Shown piece after piece: positions 9,685-17,963 of a stretch of DNA of 64,000 bases (the first letter of the stretch is position 1; every line of letters begins with the position of its first letter). Made by a program: the position numbers and the translations under genes. The notes under the pieces were generated by a model. It was not told the DNA's origin and did not search any database. It saw only the letters and a program-made list of their open reading frames with translations. Source of the stretch: Pseudobdellovibrio sp. (GTDB taxonomy: Bacteria > Bdellovibrionota > Bdellovibrionia > Bdellovibrionales > Bdellovibrionaceae); NCBI GenBank assembly GCA_023701385.1, contig JAMPXC010000013.1, forward strand, positions 1 to 64,000. Direction: 5' to 3'.

Positions 9685-11049
9685 TCACCCCAAAACAACC
9701 TTATCGTTTTGCCAAGGAACAACACAGTTCCATCCGAATTTTTCGGTTATTCTTCGTCTTAACTCGTCAGCGGCAGAAGGCTCTCCATGAGTGATAAATA
9801 CTTTTTCTGGACTCATATCTGATTTAGCCAACCACTCCAAAATCTCGCTGTAGTCTGCGTGGGCCGAAATATTATCCAACTCTCTCACCTCAGCACGCAC
9901 GTCGATATATTCACCATGCACTTTGATTTCACGCACCCCGCGCTGGAGAGCTTCTCCTCTTGTACCCGCCGCTTGAAAACCAGCCAGCACAATAGTATTG
10001 CGCGGGTCTGGACCGAAAGCTTTAAGGTGATGTAACACCCTTCCACCGCTTAACATACCGCTCGCAGAAATAATTAACATAGGTCCCTTTTTTTCATTCA
10101 GGGCTATAGAATCTTCAACTGATGAAACATATTTCACTACCCGGCAGATATAGACACTTTCTTCCGGCGTCAGTTTATGAAGAGTTTTGTACTTCTTTAA
10201 AAGCTCATTTACATTCGTTGCCATCGGGCTATTTAAATACATCGGAATATCAGGTATTTTATTCTGGCTTAACAACTTCCAGACGTAGTACATGATCGTC
10301 TGTGCACGTCCCACGGCAAAAGCCGGAATAATAATTACCCCTTTTCGTTTCACCGTTTCATTAATAATTTGCGCAAGCTCGTCTTTAACACTTACTTTTT
10401 CGTGCAGCCGATTACCGTAAGTTGACTCTGTCACAAGGTAATTGACCGGCGGCAAAGGAGCCGGTGGATTCATTATCTCATCTGTTAAACGGCCGATATC
10501 ACCACTAAAAGCAATTTTTTTTCCAGCTACAGAAATCACTACCGAGGCGGCGCCAAGAATGTGCCCGGCATAGAAGAATTCAAAACTTATGCGCGAATCA
10601 ATCTGAATTTTCTGGTTATATGAAACGCCTTCAAAGTAATTCAGCGAAGCTTCTGCCTCTTTTAAAGTGTACAAAGGTAACGCGGGACTATGCTTCGTGC
10701 GTTTTGTACGATTACGATATTCGGCCTCTTCTTCCATCAGATATCCAGCATCAGGAAGCAAGATTCGGCATAGATCCTTTGTAGCCTGTGTACAATAAAT
10801 CTTTCCGCGAAAACCATTTTTAATAAGTCTTGGAATATACCCCGAGTGATCAATATGAGCATGAGTTAAAATAATAGCTTGAATCTCTGAAGCTTTAATC
10901 TCAATGTCATCCCAGTTTTTCAGCCTGAGTGTCTTTACCCCTTGAAAAAGGCCGCAATCGACTAATATCTTTGAATCATTACAAGTCAGCAAATACTTCG
11001 ATCCGGTAACCGTTCCGGCGGCACCCAAGAATGTTAGTGTGAATGACAC
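9685..11049 (-). CDS. Metallo-beta-lactamase/beta-CASP RNA-processing nuclease
   Basis: A 454-residue protein with the MBL zinc site THAHIDHSG, SGDIGR, a beta-CASP region and the C-terminal RNA-specificity motif SAHADYSEI followed by THGEP. This is the CPSF73/Ysh1-like bacterial family, expected to be a zinc-dependent RNase; the target is unknown. The start is GTG with AAGGAG upstream. In many proteobacteria this family sits beside universal stress proteins in low-oxygen gene sets, as here. Confidence 0.88.
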   Translation of the reverse strand: MSFTLTFLGAAGTVTGSKYLLTCNDSKILVDCGLFQGVKTLRLKNWDDIEIKASEIQAIILTHAHIDHSGYIPRLIKNGFRGKIYCTQATKDLCRILLPDAGYLMEEEAEYRNRTKRTKHSPALPLYTLKEAEASLNYFEGVSYNQKIQIDSRISFEFFYAGHILGAASVVISVAGKKIAFSGDIGRLTDEIMNPPAPLPPVNYLVTESTYGNRLHEKVSVKDELAQIINETVKRKGVIIIPAFAVGRAQTIMYYVWKLLSQNKIPDIPMYLNSPMATNVNELLKKYKTLHKLTPEESVYICRVVKYVSSVEDSIALNEKKGPMLIISASGMLSGGRVLHHLKAFGPDPRNTIVLAGFQAAGTRGEALQRGVREIKVHGEYIDVRAEVRELDNISAHADYSEILEWLAKSDMSPEKVFITHGEPSAADELRRRITEKFGWNCVVPWQNDKVVLG

Positions 11050-11066
11050 GGTTTTCTCCTTCTTAG

Positions 11067-11813
11067 TTAACTCTTTAATAAACTGATGAACCCAGTAAAT
11101 AACGAAATTAATCCGGCTCCAAAAACAAAAGCCAGTACTATTTTTCTAAACACCTGTTGGTTAATTCTTTGTAGCCACTTTTTAGCCAGCCAGTTTGCAA
11201 AGAATGCAACAACCATCAATGCCGGCACATAAAAATAATGTGTTTTATCTAAGTAACCTTTTTGTAAATAAATCTGTAACCGTAGAACGTCGCCACCAAA
11301 ATCAATCAGTGTTGAAGTCGCTATGAAAGTTAATGGCGTAAGATTGAACGCTGAAAGCGCCAGAGATCTGAATGCGCCACCGGAACCAACGGCACCGGTT
11401 AAAAAGCCGGATAGCCCGCCGCCAAAGTAAGAAACCGATCGCGAGGCATTCGGAGTTGAGTCTTTCATCATCCAGAAAACAAGGGATATTGAGATTAGAA
11501 AAAATCCTAAGATAATCGAAAATAAATTTTTTGGAAGGTAACTGGAAATCTGTGCTCCTAATCCGGTCATAACAATTGAAGGAATGCCAAATTGAAGTGT
11601 TAATTTCCAGTCGATATGCTTCCAATACATGAATGTTCGGGTTGTATTGCCGATAACGTGCAAACATGCCGTAAGAACCAAAGTTAACTGGATGGATTCA
11701 AATAACACAGCTATAGGCACAAAAAGCGAAGATGAACTAACGCCACTTAACGTTCCCAATACCTCAGCTAGAAAAGCCAGTACAAGAAAAAATATTTCGT
11801 GGTAACTCATCAT
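11067..11813 (-). CDS. TauE/SafE (TSUP) family membrane transporter
   Basis: A 248-residue membrane protein with about eight hydrophobic helices. The two-repeat TSUP pattern is visible (GTLSGVSSSSLFVP near the N-terminus, GFLTGAVGSGGAF in the second half). Family members export sulfite, sulfoacetate or related anions; the substrate cannot be assigned. Tandem ATG codons start the gene 8 nt after the cytochrome-like gene, inside the operon. Confidence 0.85.
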   Translation of the reverse strand: MMSYHEIFFLVLAFLAEVLGTLSGVSSSSLFVPIAVLFESIQLTLVLTACLHVIGNTTRTFMYWKHIDWKLTLQFGIPSIVMTGLGAQISSYLPKNLFSIILGFFLISISLVFWMMKDSTPNASRSVSYFGGGLSGFLTGAVGSGGAFRSLALSAFNLTPLTFIATSTLIDFGGDVLRLQIYLQKGYLDKTHYFYVPALMVVAFFANWLAKKWLQRINQQVFRKIVLAFVFGAGLISLFTGFISLLKS

Positions 11814-11821
11814 TTAACAAC

Positions 11822-12970
11822 CTACTTCTTTATATCCAGTTTAACTTTACCGCCGCTTTCAACTAATGCTTTAAGGGTATTAAGATCATTACGTACAGAA
11901 AGTGGAACATCAGTACCCCGCGAACCCGAATAGCTAAAAATAGTTTCCTTCTCGTATTCAGAGTAGCATTGTTTAGCTATTGGATCAGCTGGATACTTTG
12001 TGATACATTCTCTTAAATATAGATCGGCCAACGAAAAGAAAAAGTTTCTTTCTATCGAACGGTCACACACGGCCAGCCAAAACAAAATTTGCGGCGTTGC
12101 TTTTGAATTCGGATGAGTCTGTAAAAATTCATAGAGCAAACCCGATACGCGCAGATAGTTAACGAGGTTTTTCGTCTTACCTTCTAAATGAGCCTTAGCA
12201 AACTGAATTATCGACTCATCGGTAGCTGTTTCCAGTTTAAAGGTGTTATCATTCTGCCATTTTTCAAACTGATTGATCCAGCTGAGTAAATCTCGGCGTA
12301 TATACGCAGATAGATTTTTAAGCTTCAAATAGTCCTTTAAAACAGCAATCGCCTCAGTGGGATTGCGTTTTATTCTCGCGTAGTAGGCTACCTGGCGCTG
12401 CAATGATTTTTTAACTTCAAGATTTTCATCTTTGACCATTCCTCGAATTATAGCATCGTAAATTCGTGAAGCTTCACCAAAGTTTTTTGAAGCAAAAAGA
12501 AATTCAGCTTGTTCAAACTGGCTAAAATAGTTTTCACTGTCTTTTGTTAAGAAAAAACGTTTATCCGATGACGGTGTTTGTGTGTGACAACTCATACACA
12601 CATAAATTGTTGAATTTAACATCCATCGGGCATAATTCTTATTACCTTCAAGATAAATCTTTTCAGTTTCATGAATATGTTTAACCAAAACATCGCGTGA
12701 CAATTTAAAGTTGTCCAACTGCAACTGGGGGTCATGCATAGTCGCTTCTGCTATCTCACTGAATTTTTTTAAACTTTCTGCAATTTCAATTTTATTTTTC
12801 GGATCATTAAATCGTGATTCAGAAGCCATATATTTTTTTACCGCATTCAATTGCTGTAAAAACTGAACCATGATCGTCTTTGTGTGAACTGCAGGTTGCT
12901 CCGCGGATATTACCGGCATAGACATCAGTAATGCCAAAAATACAATGAGATGATAATTAACTTTACCCAT
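11822..12970 (-). CDS. Exported monohaem cytochrome c-like protein with long helical domain
   Basis: A 382-residue exported protein. The ATG at 12970, preceded by GGTGGGG, is preferred to a TTG 21 nt upstream that overlaps the previous gene. The signal peptide ends at ISAEQ. One CxxCH haem motif (CMSCH, residues 125-129) follows a helical segment, and the rest is a long alpha-helical region of unrecognised family. A periplasmic electron carrier or haem sensor is possible. The gene lies between the universal stress protein and the TSUP transporter. Confidence 0.7.
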   Translation of the reverse strand: MGKVNYHLIVFLALLMSMPVISAEQPAVHTKTIMVQFLQQLNAVKKYMASESRFNDPKNKIEIAESLKKFSEIAEATMHDPQLQLDNFKLSRDVLVKHIHETEKIYLEGNKNYARWMLNSTIYVCMSCHTQTPSSDKRFFLTKDSENYFSQFEQAEFLFASKNFGEASRIYDAIIRGMVKDENLEVKKSLQRQVAYYARIKRNPTEAIAVLKDYLKLKNLSAYIRRDLLSWINQFEKWQNDNTFKLETATDESIIQFAKAHLEGKTKNLVNYLRVSGLLYEFLQTHPNSKATPQILFWLAVCDRSIERNFFFSLADLYLRECITKYPADPIAKQCYSEYEKETIFSYSGSRGTDVPLSVRNDLNTLKALVESGGKVKLDIKK

Positions 12971-12981
12971 GACCCCACCTA

Positions 12982-13797
12982 TTACGGACAAATTAAAACA
13001 GGCTTGTTACCTGATCTGACAAGTTTAGCCGCAACACGCCCTAAAAATGGTGTCGACTCACCTTTCCCTCTCGGAGAAAACGCAACAAGATCGAATTTGT
13101 GGGATCTTTGCTCTACCTGTTCTGCAACATCGCCCACATCACGCACTGTTTTATAATTTGAGTGGGATTTTTTAAACTCTTCGTAACTGCGGTCATCATC
13201 GCTGTGAATCTGCTGATAAACCAAAGAGTAAATCGGCAAATCAACGATCGGTGTTGGCTCGGGAATAACATGAAACAATTCTAATTTTGACTTAAAGGCT
13301 TTATCAAAAGGTTGAATCTGGTCAAGTGTTGCATCTGTGTGCGTAGAAAAATCTGACGGCACAAGAATTTTTTTAGGCAAAAGAATTTTATGACCACGGT
13401 GAATCCAGACCGGAAAAGGAGAAATAAGAGCTACTCTTTCGGCGGTACTGCCCAGTAAAAATCTTGCGATGGCTCCCATTCCTTTATGACCGATCACGAT
13501 TAAGGGTGGCAACTGACTTGCTTTAGCAGCTTCGATCAGTTGTTCGGGGGCATCGCCCGTACGAATGACAACATCTGTATTTTCTTTCAGATCATAGAAC
13601 TTATAAACTTTTTCAGTCAATTTTTTCTCTGCTACCTCACGAGGTTCGCCGACAAACTGAAAGACATCGTTAACGTACACATATCTTAATGGTATTTTCA
13701 TGGTTTTCGCTAACTTTTGAGCTTCTTTAACGACTAGTTTCGAATATCTGGAAAAATCCACTCCGACAATAATCTGTTGAATTCCTGGTGATTTCAT
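12982..13797 (-). CDS. Tandem-domain universal stress protein
   Basis: A 271-residue protein with two UspA domains, each starting with a beta-strand/Asp signature (IVGVDFSRYS; ILVPSDFSTHT). The first has the ATP-binding loop GHKGMG-x9-GS. The second has only a variant of it (SPRGKGES...GRVA). USPs support survival under starvation and hypoxia. Strong ribosome-binding site GGAGGA, which overlaps the end of the upstream channel gene; only one base separates the two reading frames. Confidence 0.9.
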   Translation of the reverse strand: MKSPGIQQIIVGVDFSRYSKLVVKEAQKLAKTMKIPLRYVYVNDVFQFVGEPREVAEKKLTEKVYKFYDLKENTDVVIRTGDAPEQLIEAAKASQLPPLIVIGHKGMGAIARFLLGSTAERVALISPFPVWIHRGHKILLPKKILVPSDFSTHTDATLDQIQPFDKAFKSKLELFHVIPEPTPIVDLPIYSLVYQQIHSDDDRSYEEFKKSHSNYKTVRDVGDVAEQVEQRSHKFDLVAFSPRGKGESTPFLGRVAAKLVRSGNKPVLICP

Positions 13798-13798
13798 T

Positions 13799-14239
13799 TC
13801 ATCCTCCTAATTTTTCTTTATTTAAGTTTTGATTTTGACTTTCAACTTTCATATCTTTAATTTCTTTTTCAACATCGTGAACATCTTGCTCTAGAGACGA
13901 AAGCTCTGGAGTTATCATTCCGGTGACAAGAAAACCCATATAAGACCAAACAAACAATGTCCCGCACATCATCAAGGCGAGAACGACTAATTTTCCTCCC
14001 ATACTCTGGGGAGTGAAATCCGCATATCCAATTGTGGTCACAAGCCCCGTCGACCATAAAATACAGTCAATAAACTGCAGAGCCCTTTGATCAGAATGCC
14101 CCTCAAAGAAATAAATAAGCACTGATCCAAAGAGAATCACCGAATTACCAAAGATGGTTAAAAACCAAAAAAACGGATGTTTAACCAATGCAAGGAGTCT
14201 GGATTTATATTGCGCGAGTGTAACCGTTCGTCGAGCCAT
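13799..14239 (-). CDS. Two-TM potassium-channel-like protein with variant filter
   Basis: A 146-residue membrane protein with two hydrophobic helices (about 20-43 and 85-110) flanking a pore loop. The filter reads TTIGYADFTP where K+ channels normally have T-x-GYGD, so the second Gly is Ala. The acidic C-terminus is predicted coiled coil. It probably assembles as a tetramer, but K+ selectivity is uncertain. The gene sits 51 nt after the CBS gene and is coupled to the universal stress protein gene. Confidence 0.78.
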   Translation of the reverse strand: MARRTVTLAQYKSRLLALVKHPFFWFLTIFGNSVILFGSVLIYFFEGHSDQRALQFIDCILWSTGLVTTIGYADFTPQSMGGKLVVLALMMCGTLFVWSYMGFLVTGMITPELSSLEQDVHDVEKEIKDMKVESQNQNLNKEKLGG

Positions 14240-14290
14240 GGTATTTACTGCCTTAAGGTTTTCGATTTTGAAATTAAATGATTCACTCTC

Positions 14291-14698
14291 CTAAGCCTGT
14301 AATCTTGTTTCAAGCAGTTCAGAGAGGGCCTTGTAGGCATCGACTTCTGTAAAAATGCCCACAAGCTTAGCGTTATCCATAACAAGAACACAGCCGTACT
14401 TCTTCTGTGCCATTTCAGCGACTACTTCATTTAACGGAGCTTCAGGATTTGTGCAGAAAGGATCAATGGTACAAGCCTCTTCAACAAGAAGTGTATCCGG
14501 ATCAACATCTTTAAAACTTGTAATAAATTTGATATCACGGTCAGAAAGCACACCAACAATTTTGCCGTCTTTTAAAACCGGTAAATGGCGCACATGCAAC
14601 TTTCTCATAAAGTCAGCAGCTTGGGCGATAGTTTGGTCATAACCAATAGATTTCGGAACATAGGACATGTACTTTTGAATTTTAGGAATTGCTTTCAT
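14291..14698 (-). CDS. Two-CBS-domain protein
   Basis: The ATG at 14698 follows GAGGAG and gives 135 residues; the upstream extension covers the promoter region and is not coding. Two CBS repeats fill the protein (QTIAQAADFMRKLHVRHLPVLKDGKIVGVLSDRDI and a second ending KLVGIFTEVDAYKAL). CBS pairs bind adenine nucleotides and sense energy charge. First gene of the eight-gene minus-strand operon, just behind a sigma54-like promoter. Confidence 0.85.
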   Translation of the reverse strand: MKAIPKIQKYMSYVPKSIGYDQTIAQAADFMRKLHVRHLPVLKDGKIVGVLSDRDIKFITSFKDVDPDTLLVEEACTIDPFCTNPEAPLNEVVAEMAQKKYGCVLVMDNAKLVGIFTEVDAYKALSELLETRLQA

Positions 14699-14734
14699 TT
14701 TTTCTCCTCGAGCTGCAATTACTCTTGGATAAAC

Positions 14735-14751
14735 AACAAGATTCCTGCCAA
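14735..14751 (-). promoter_or_regulatory. Candidate sigma54 promoter of the CBS-led stress operon
   Basis: On the minus strand TTGGCAG (14745-14751) and TTGTT (14735-14739) are separated by 5 bp, close to the sigma54 pattern TTGGCAC-N5-TTGCW. The -12 GC is replaced by GT, a weakness. It lies 37-53 nt before the CBS gene start. Confidence 0.5.
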
Positions 14752-14784
14752 CTGTTAAAGGCAGTTTTATTCGAAATGAACGAT

Positions 14785-14840
14785 TTTTTGTGACAACTTG
14801 GCACGCCGCAACCGAAGCAGATGACAAGTTGTCACAAAAA
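14785..14840. promoter_or_regulatory. Long inverted repeat, candidate activator site
   Basis: Perfect 16-bp arms TTTTTGTGACAACTTG (14785-14800) and its reverse complement (14825-14840) are separated by 24 bp. It sits between the two opposed sigma54-like promoters, about 90 bp upstream of one predicted start and 145 bp of the other, the usual range for an NtrC-type enhancer. Assigning it to the adjacent regulator is inference. Confidence 0.6.
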
Positions 14841-14927
14841 GATTAAACCAGACAAGATAAATTCCCTATGAGGCGCAAAATAACTAATCATTTCAATACC
14901 TTATATTGAGGCACTTTATCGTATAAC

Positions 14928-14944
14928 TTGGCACATCACTTGGA
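14928..14944 (+). promoter_or_regulatory. Candidate sigma54 promoter of the two-component operon
   Basis: TTGGCAC (14928-14934), 5 bp, then TTGGA (14940-14944). The -24 block is perfect and the spacing correct, but the -12 GC is GG. The predicted start near 14956 lies about 22 nt before the ATG of the NtrC-type regulator, excluding the longer GTG start at 14948. Confidence 0.55.
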
Positions 14945-14977
14945 TAGGTGATTAGAAACTTCACAGAAAGACGGCCC

Positions 14978-16378
14978 ATGAGTTTAAAACAGAAGATTGC
15001 AGTTGTTGATGATGACATCGAAATGGGTCGCGTCGTTAAAGATTTGCTGACCGAAGAAGGCTACGAGGTGGCGCAATATTCCTCAGCCGCAGAAGCTTTA
15101 GCAAAGATCAAAACTGATGTTCCGCATGTGTTGATCACTGATCATAAAATGAAAGACATCGACGGATTGATGCTGCTTAAAAAAATTCAGCTGGATTATC
15201 CTGATATTATCACTCTTATGATGACAGCCTTTGGGTCAATCGAGACGGCTATCGAAGCGATGAAGTTCGGTGCTTACCACTACATAACAAAACCATTTAA
15301 AAATGAAGAGCTTATCTTATTGGTTAAAAGAGCCATCGAAAAATCTACGCTCAAAAATGAAAATAAAATTCTTAAGCTAGAACTTAACAAAAGCTTCAGT
15401 GTCGAATCAATCACCGGAAAAAGTCCCGCGATGGCTTCTGTTTTTGAGCTTATTAAACTCGTCGCCGGAGCTCCTGCCAATGTTCTCATTACGGGCGAAA
15501 GCGGTTCAGGAAAAGAAGTGATCGCAAGAGCCATTCACAACTCTGGTGAGCGTAAGAAAAAACCATTTATACCCATTAACTGCACTGCAATTCCTGAACA
15601 TCTTTTAGAAAGCGAATTGTTCGGTCATGTTAAGGGATCGTTCACTGGTGCGACTAACGACAAAAAAGGTTTATTCGAAGAAGCTGATAATGGAACGCTT
15701 TTTCTGGATGAAATTGGTGATTTAAGTCTTCTATTGCAAGCAAAACTTTTACGCGTTATTCAAGACAAGCAAATTAGACCGGTCGGGGGAAATCAAATGA
15801 AGCAGGTCGATGTGCGTATCATTGCAGCCACTCACCGCGATTTAAAAATTATGGTGAAAGACGGAAAATTCAGAGAAGATCTGTTTTACAGGTTAAATGT
15901 TATTCCAGTGCGGGTTCCTGCGCTGAGAGAAAGAACCGAAGATATTCCTCTGTTGGTAGAAAAATTCATTCAAAAATTTGCAAGCTACGGCCATTCGAAA
16001 ATAAAATCTATTTCATCAGAAGCCTTGCAAGTTCTTATGGCGCACTCTTGGCCAGGTAATGTTCGTGAACTTGAAAATGTTATCGAGCGTGCTATGGTTC
16101 TTAGCCGTGGCGAGACCATCGAAAAAAGCGCTGTTTTAGATAGTGCGCTGGCTGAAGCTAAAGAAAGTGTCGAACAACTTTATGCTGACCGCCCGACTTT
16201 GGAAAAGCTTGAAGAACGGTATATAAAAATGGTTATGGCTGAAGTGGACCAAAAAAAAGATGAAGCGGCCAAGGTTTTAGGCGTGAGTCGCAGAACCCTG
16301 TACCGCAAAGAGCGTCTATATGGAATGATCTCCGCAGATAGCCAAGAGCCTGATGACGAGCCCATGGAGAAACAGTAA
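14978..16378 (+). CDS. NtrC-family sigma54-dependent response regulator
   Basis: A 466-residue activator from the ATG at 14978. Receiver domain (residues 5-120) with acidic pocket VVDDD, phosphoacceptor Asp in LITDHKM and Lys in ITKPF; AAA+ domain (about 140-370) with Walker A GESGSGKE, sigma54-contact loop GSFTGA (usually GAFTGA) and LDEIGDL; Fis-type HTH at the C-terminus (AAKVLGVSRRTLYRK). It should activate sigma54 promoters when phosphorylated, plausibly both elements upstream. Its stop overlaps the kinase ATG by one base. Confidence 0.93.
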   Translation: MSLKQKIAVVDDDIEMGRVVKDLLTEEGYEVAQYSSAAEALAKIKTDVPHVLITDHKMKDIDGLMLLKKIQLDYPDIITLMMTAFGSIETAIEAMKFGAYHYITKPFKNEELILLVKRAIEKSTLKNENKILKLELNKSFSVESITGKSPAMASVFELIKLVAGAPANVLITGESGSGKEVIARAIHNSGERKKKPFIPINCTAIPEHLLESELFGHVKGSFTGATNDKKGLFEEADNGTLFLDEIGDLSLLLQAKLLRVIQDKQIRPVGGNQMKQVDVRIIAATHRDLKIMVKDGKFREDLFYRLNVIPVRVPALRERTEDIPLLVEKFIQKFASYGHSKIKSISSEALQVLMAHSWPGNVRELENVIERAMVLSRGETIEKSAVLDSALAEAKESVEQLYADRPTLEKLEERYIKMVMAEVDQKKDEAAKVLGVSRRTLYRKERLYGMISADSQEPDDEPMEKQ

Positions 16379-17517
16379 TGGTAACGAATGAAGGTCTAAC
16401 CGGATCAAGCTTTGCAAATCTAAAATCAGCCATTGATGAAGCGGCCATTGTGGCTATTACTGATAAAGGCGGAATCATTACTTATGTTAATAAAAAATTT
16501 TGCGATATTTCAAAATATTCAAGCTCTGAGCTTATTGGTAACACCCATCGCATTATCAACTCACATTATCACCCAAAAGAATTTTTCGATGACATGTGGC
16601 AAACAATATCGCAAGGAAAAGTTTGGGAAGGCGAAATTCGCAACCGCGCTAAAGATGGAACGTATTATTGGGTCAATACCACAATAGTTCCTTTTTTAGA
16701 TGCCGACGGGAATCCGGAACAATACGTAGCTGTGCGCTACGACATCACCGAACGAAAGTTAGGCGAAGAAAAACTTAAGATTTACGCCAAAAAACTGGAA
16801 GTAAGTAACAAAGAGCTTCAAGATTTCGCCTCGGTAGCAGCTCACGATCTGCAAGAGCCTTTAAGAAAAATCCAAGCTTTTTCCGAAAGGCTTACAACTA
16901 AAGCCAGAACATTATTAGATTCTGAAACTTTCGATTACGTCGATAGAATTCAAAATTCTGCTAAACGCATGCAGACACTCATCAACGACCTGCTCACCTA
17001 TTCTCGGGTCACGACAAAGATTCAACCTTTTGCAAAAATTAATTTAAACCACGTTATTTCTCAGGTCGTATCAGATCTGGAAATTCGTATCGAACAATCA
17101 AAAGGAAAAGTTAATGTAGCTGAACTTCCGGACATTTACGGTGATGCCACACAAATTTACCAGCTCTTTCAAAATATCATCAGCAACGCCTTAAAATTTC
17201 GTAAGCCTGACACTGACCCGGTTGTTCAAGTCGCCGCCCAGATTATCGATAAATCAGAGCTGGGTGGAAAAGCCTGCCAAATCAAAGTGTCAGACAATGG
17301 AATAGGATTTGATGAAAAGTATTTAGACCGTATCTTTACGATTTTTCAGCGCCTGCACGGCCGGCACGAGTACGAAGGTACCGGCATTGGTTTAGCTGTC
17401 TGCCGAAAAATTGTTGACCGCCATGGAGGAACAATAACAGCCACTTCGGCTCCTGGCGAAGGCTCTCAATTTATTATAACAATTCCTTTAAAAAACAGTC
17501 ACGGAGGCCAAACATGA
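16378..17517 (+). CDS. PAS-domain histidine kinase
   Basis: A 379-residue soluble sensor kinase without membrane segments. PAS/PAC (about 10-130, IVAITDKGGIITYVNKKFCDIS and a YDITERK tail), HisKA with the phosphoacceptor in AAHDLQEPLRKIQ, then HATPase with N-box NIISNALKF, G1 SDNGIGFDE and G2 EGTGIGLAV. A cytoplasmic PAS could sense redox, oxygen or a ligand; no cofactor residue is identified. Coupled to the genes on both sides by 1- and 4-nt overlaps, so it probably acts on the NtrC-type regulator. Confidence 0.93.
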   Translation: MVTNEGLTGSSFANLKSAIDEAAIVAITDKGGIITYVNKKFCDISKYSSSELIGNTHRIINSHYHPKEFFDDMWQTISQGKVWEGEIRNRAKDGTYYWVNTTIVPFLDADGNPEQYVAVRYDITERKLGEEKLKIYAKKLEVSNKELQDFASVAAHDLQEPLRKIQAFSERLTTKARTLLDSETFDYVDRIQNSAKRMQTLINDLLTYSRVTTKIQPFAKINLNHVISQVVSDLEIRIEQSKGKVNVAELPDIYGDATQIYQLFQNIISNALKFRKPDTDPVVQVAAQIIDKSELGGKACQIKVSDNGIGFDEKYLDRIFTIFQRLHGRHEYEGTGIGLAVCRKIVDRHGGTITATSAPGEGSQFIITIPLKNSHGGQT

Positions 17518-17963
17518 AACCAAAAACAAAAATCGACGTTCCTCTATTAATCGCCGACGATGATCTTGATGACTGCAAAATGATTAAAGAAGCTTTCGAA
17601 GAAAGTCGTCTTTTAAATAAATTGAATTTTGTCCACAATGGCGAGGAACTTTTAAAATATTTAGCCGAAAATCCTTCGCCGGGGCTTATTCTTCTGGATC
17701 TTAATATGCCCAAAAAAGATGGGCGTGAAGCTTTACAAGAGATCAAAAATAACCCCAAGTACCGCCACATCCCTATCGTGGTGCTGACGACCTCGCAAGC
17801 GGAAGAAGATATTTTTCGCACCTACAATTTAGGCGTAAACTCTTTTATTACAAAGCCTGTTTCTTTTGAAGGGCTTGTGCAAATCATGCAGGAACTTGGC
17901 AGATACTGGTTTGAGATTGTTGAACTTCCAGATCATAACCCACAAAAGAGCCCGCTATCATGA
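17514..17963 (+). CDS. Single-domain response regulator (Rcp1-like)
   Basis: A 149-residue protein consisting of one receiver domain: acidic pocket ADDDLDD, phosphoacceptor Asp in ILLDLNMPKKDG, Thr in LTTS and Lys in ITKPVS. The layout resembles Rcp1-type receivers that pair with PAS or phytochrome-like kinases. With no output domain it probably shuttles phosphate or competes for it. ATGA overlaps at both ends show translational coupling. Confidence 0.9.
   Translation: MKPKTKIDVPLLIADDDLDDCKMIKEAFEESRLLNKLNFVHNGEELLKYLAENPSPGLILLDLNMPKKDGREALQEIKNNPKYRHIPIVVLTTSQAEEDIFRTYNLGVNSFITKPVSFEGLVQIMQELGRYWFEIVELPDHNPQKSPLS

Noticed and set aside
14801-14824. TTGGCAC sequence on the plus strand in the dyad loop (from 14798) as a third sigma54 promoter
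   Set aside because: The required GC at -12 is replaced by CC, and no gene start lies at a suitable distance.
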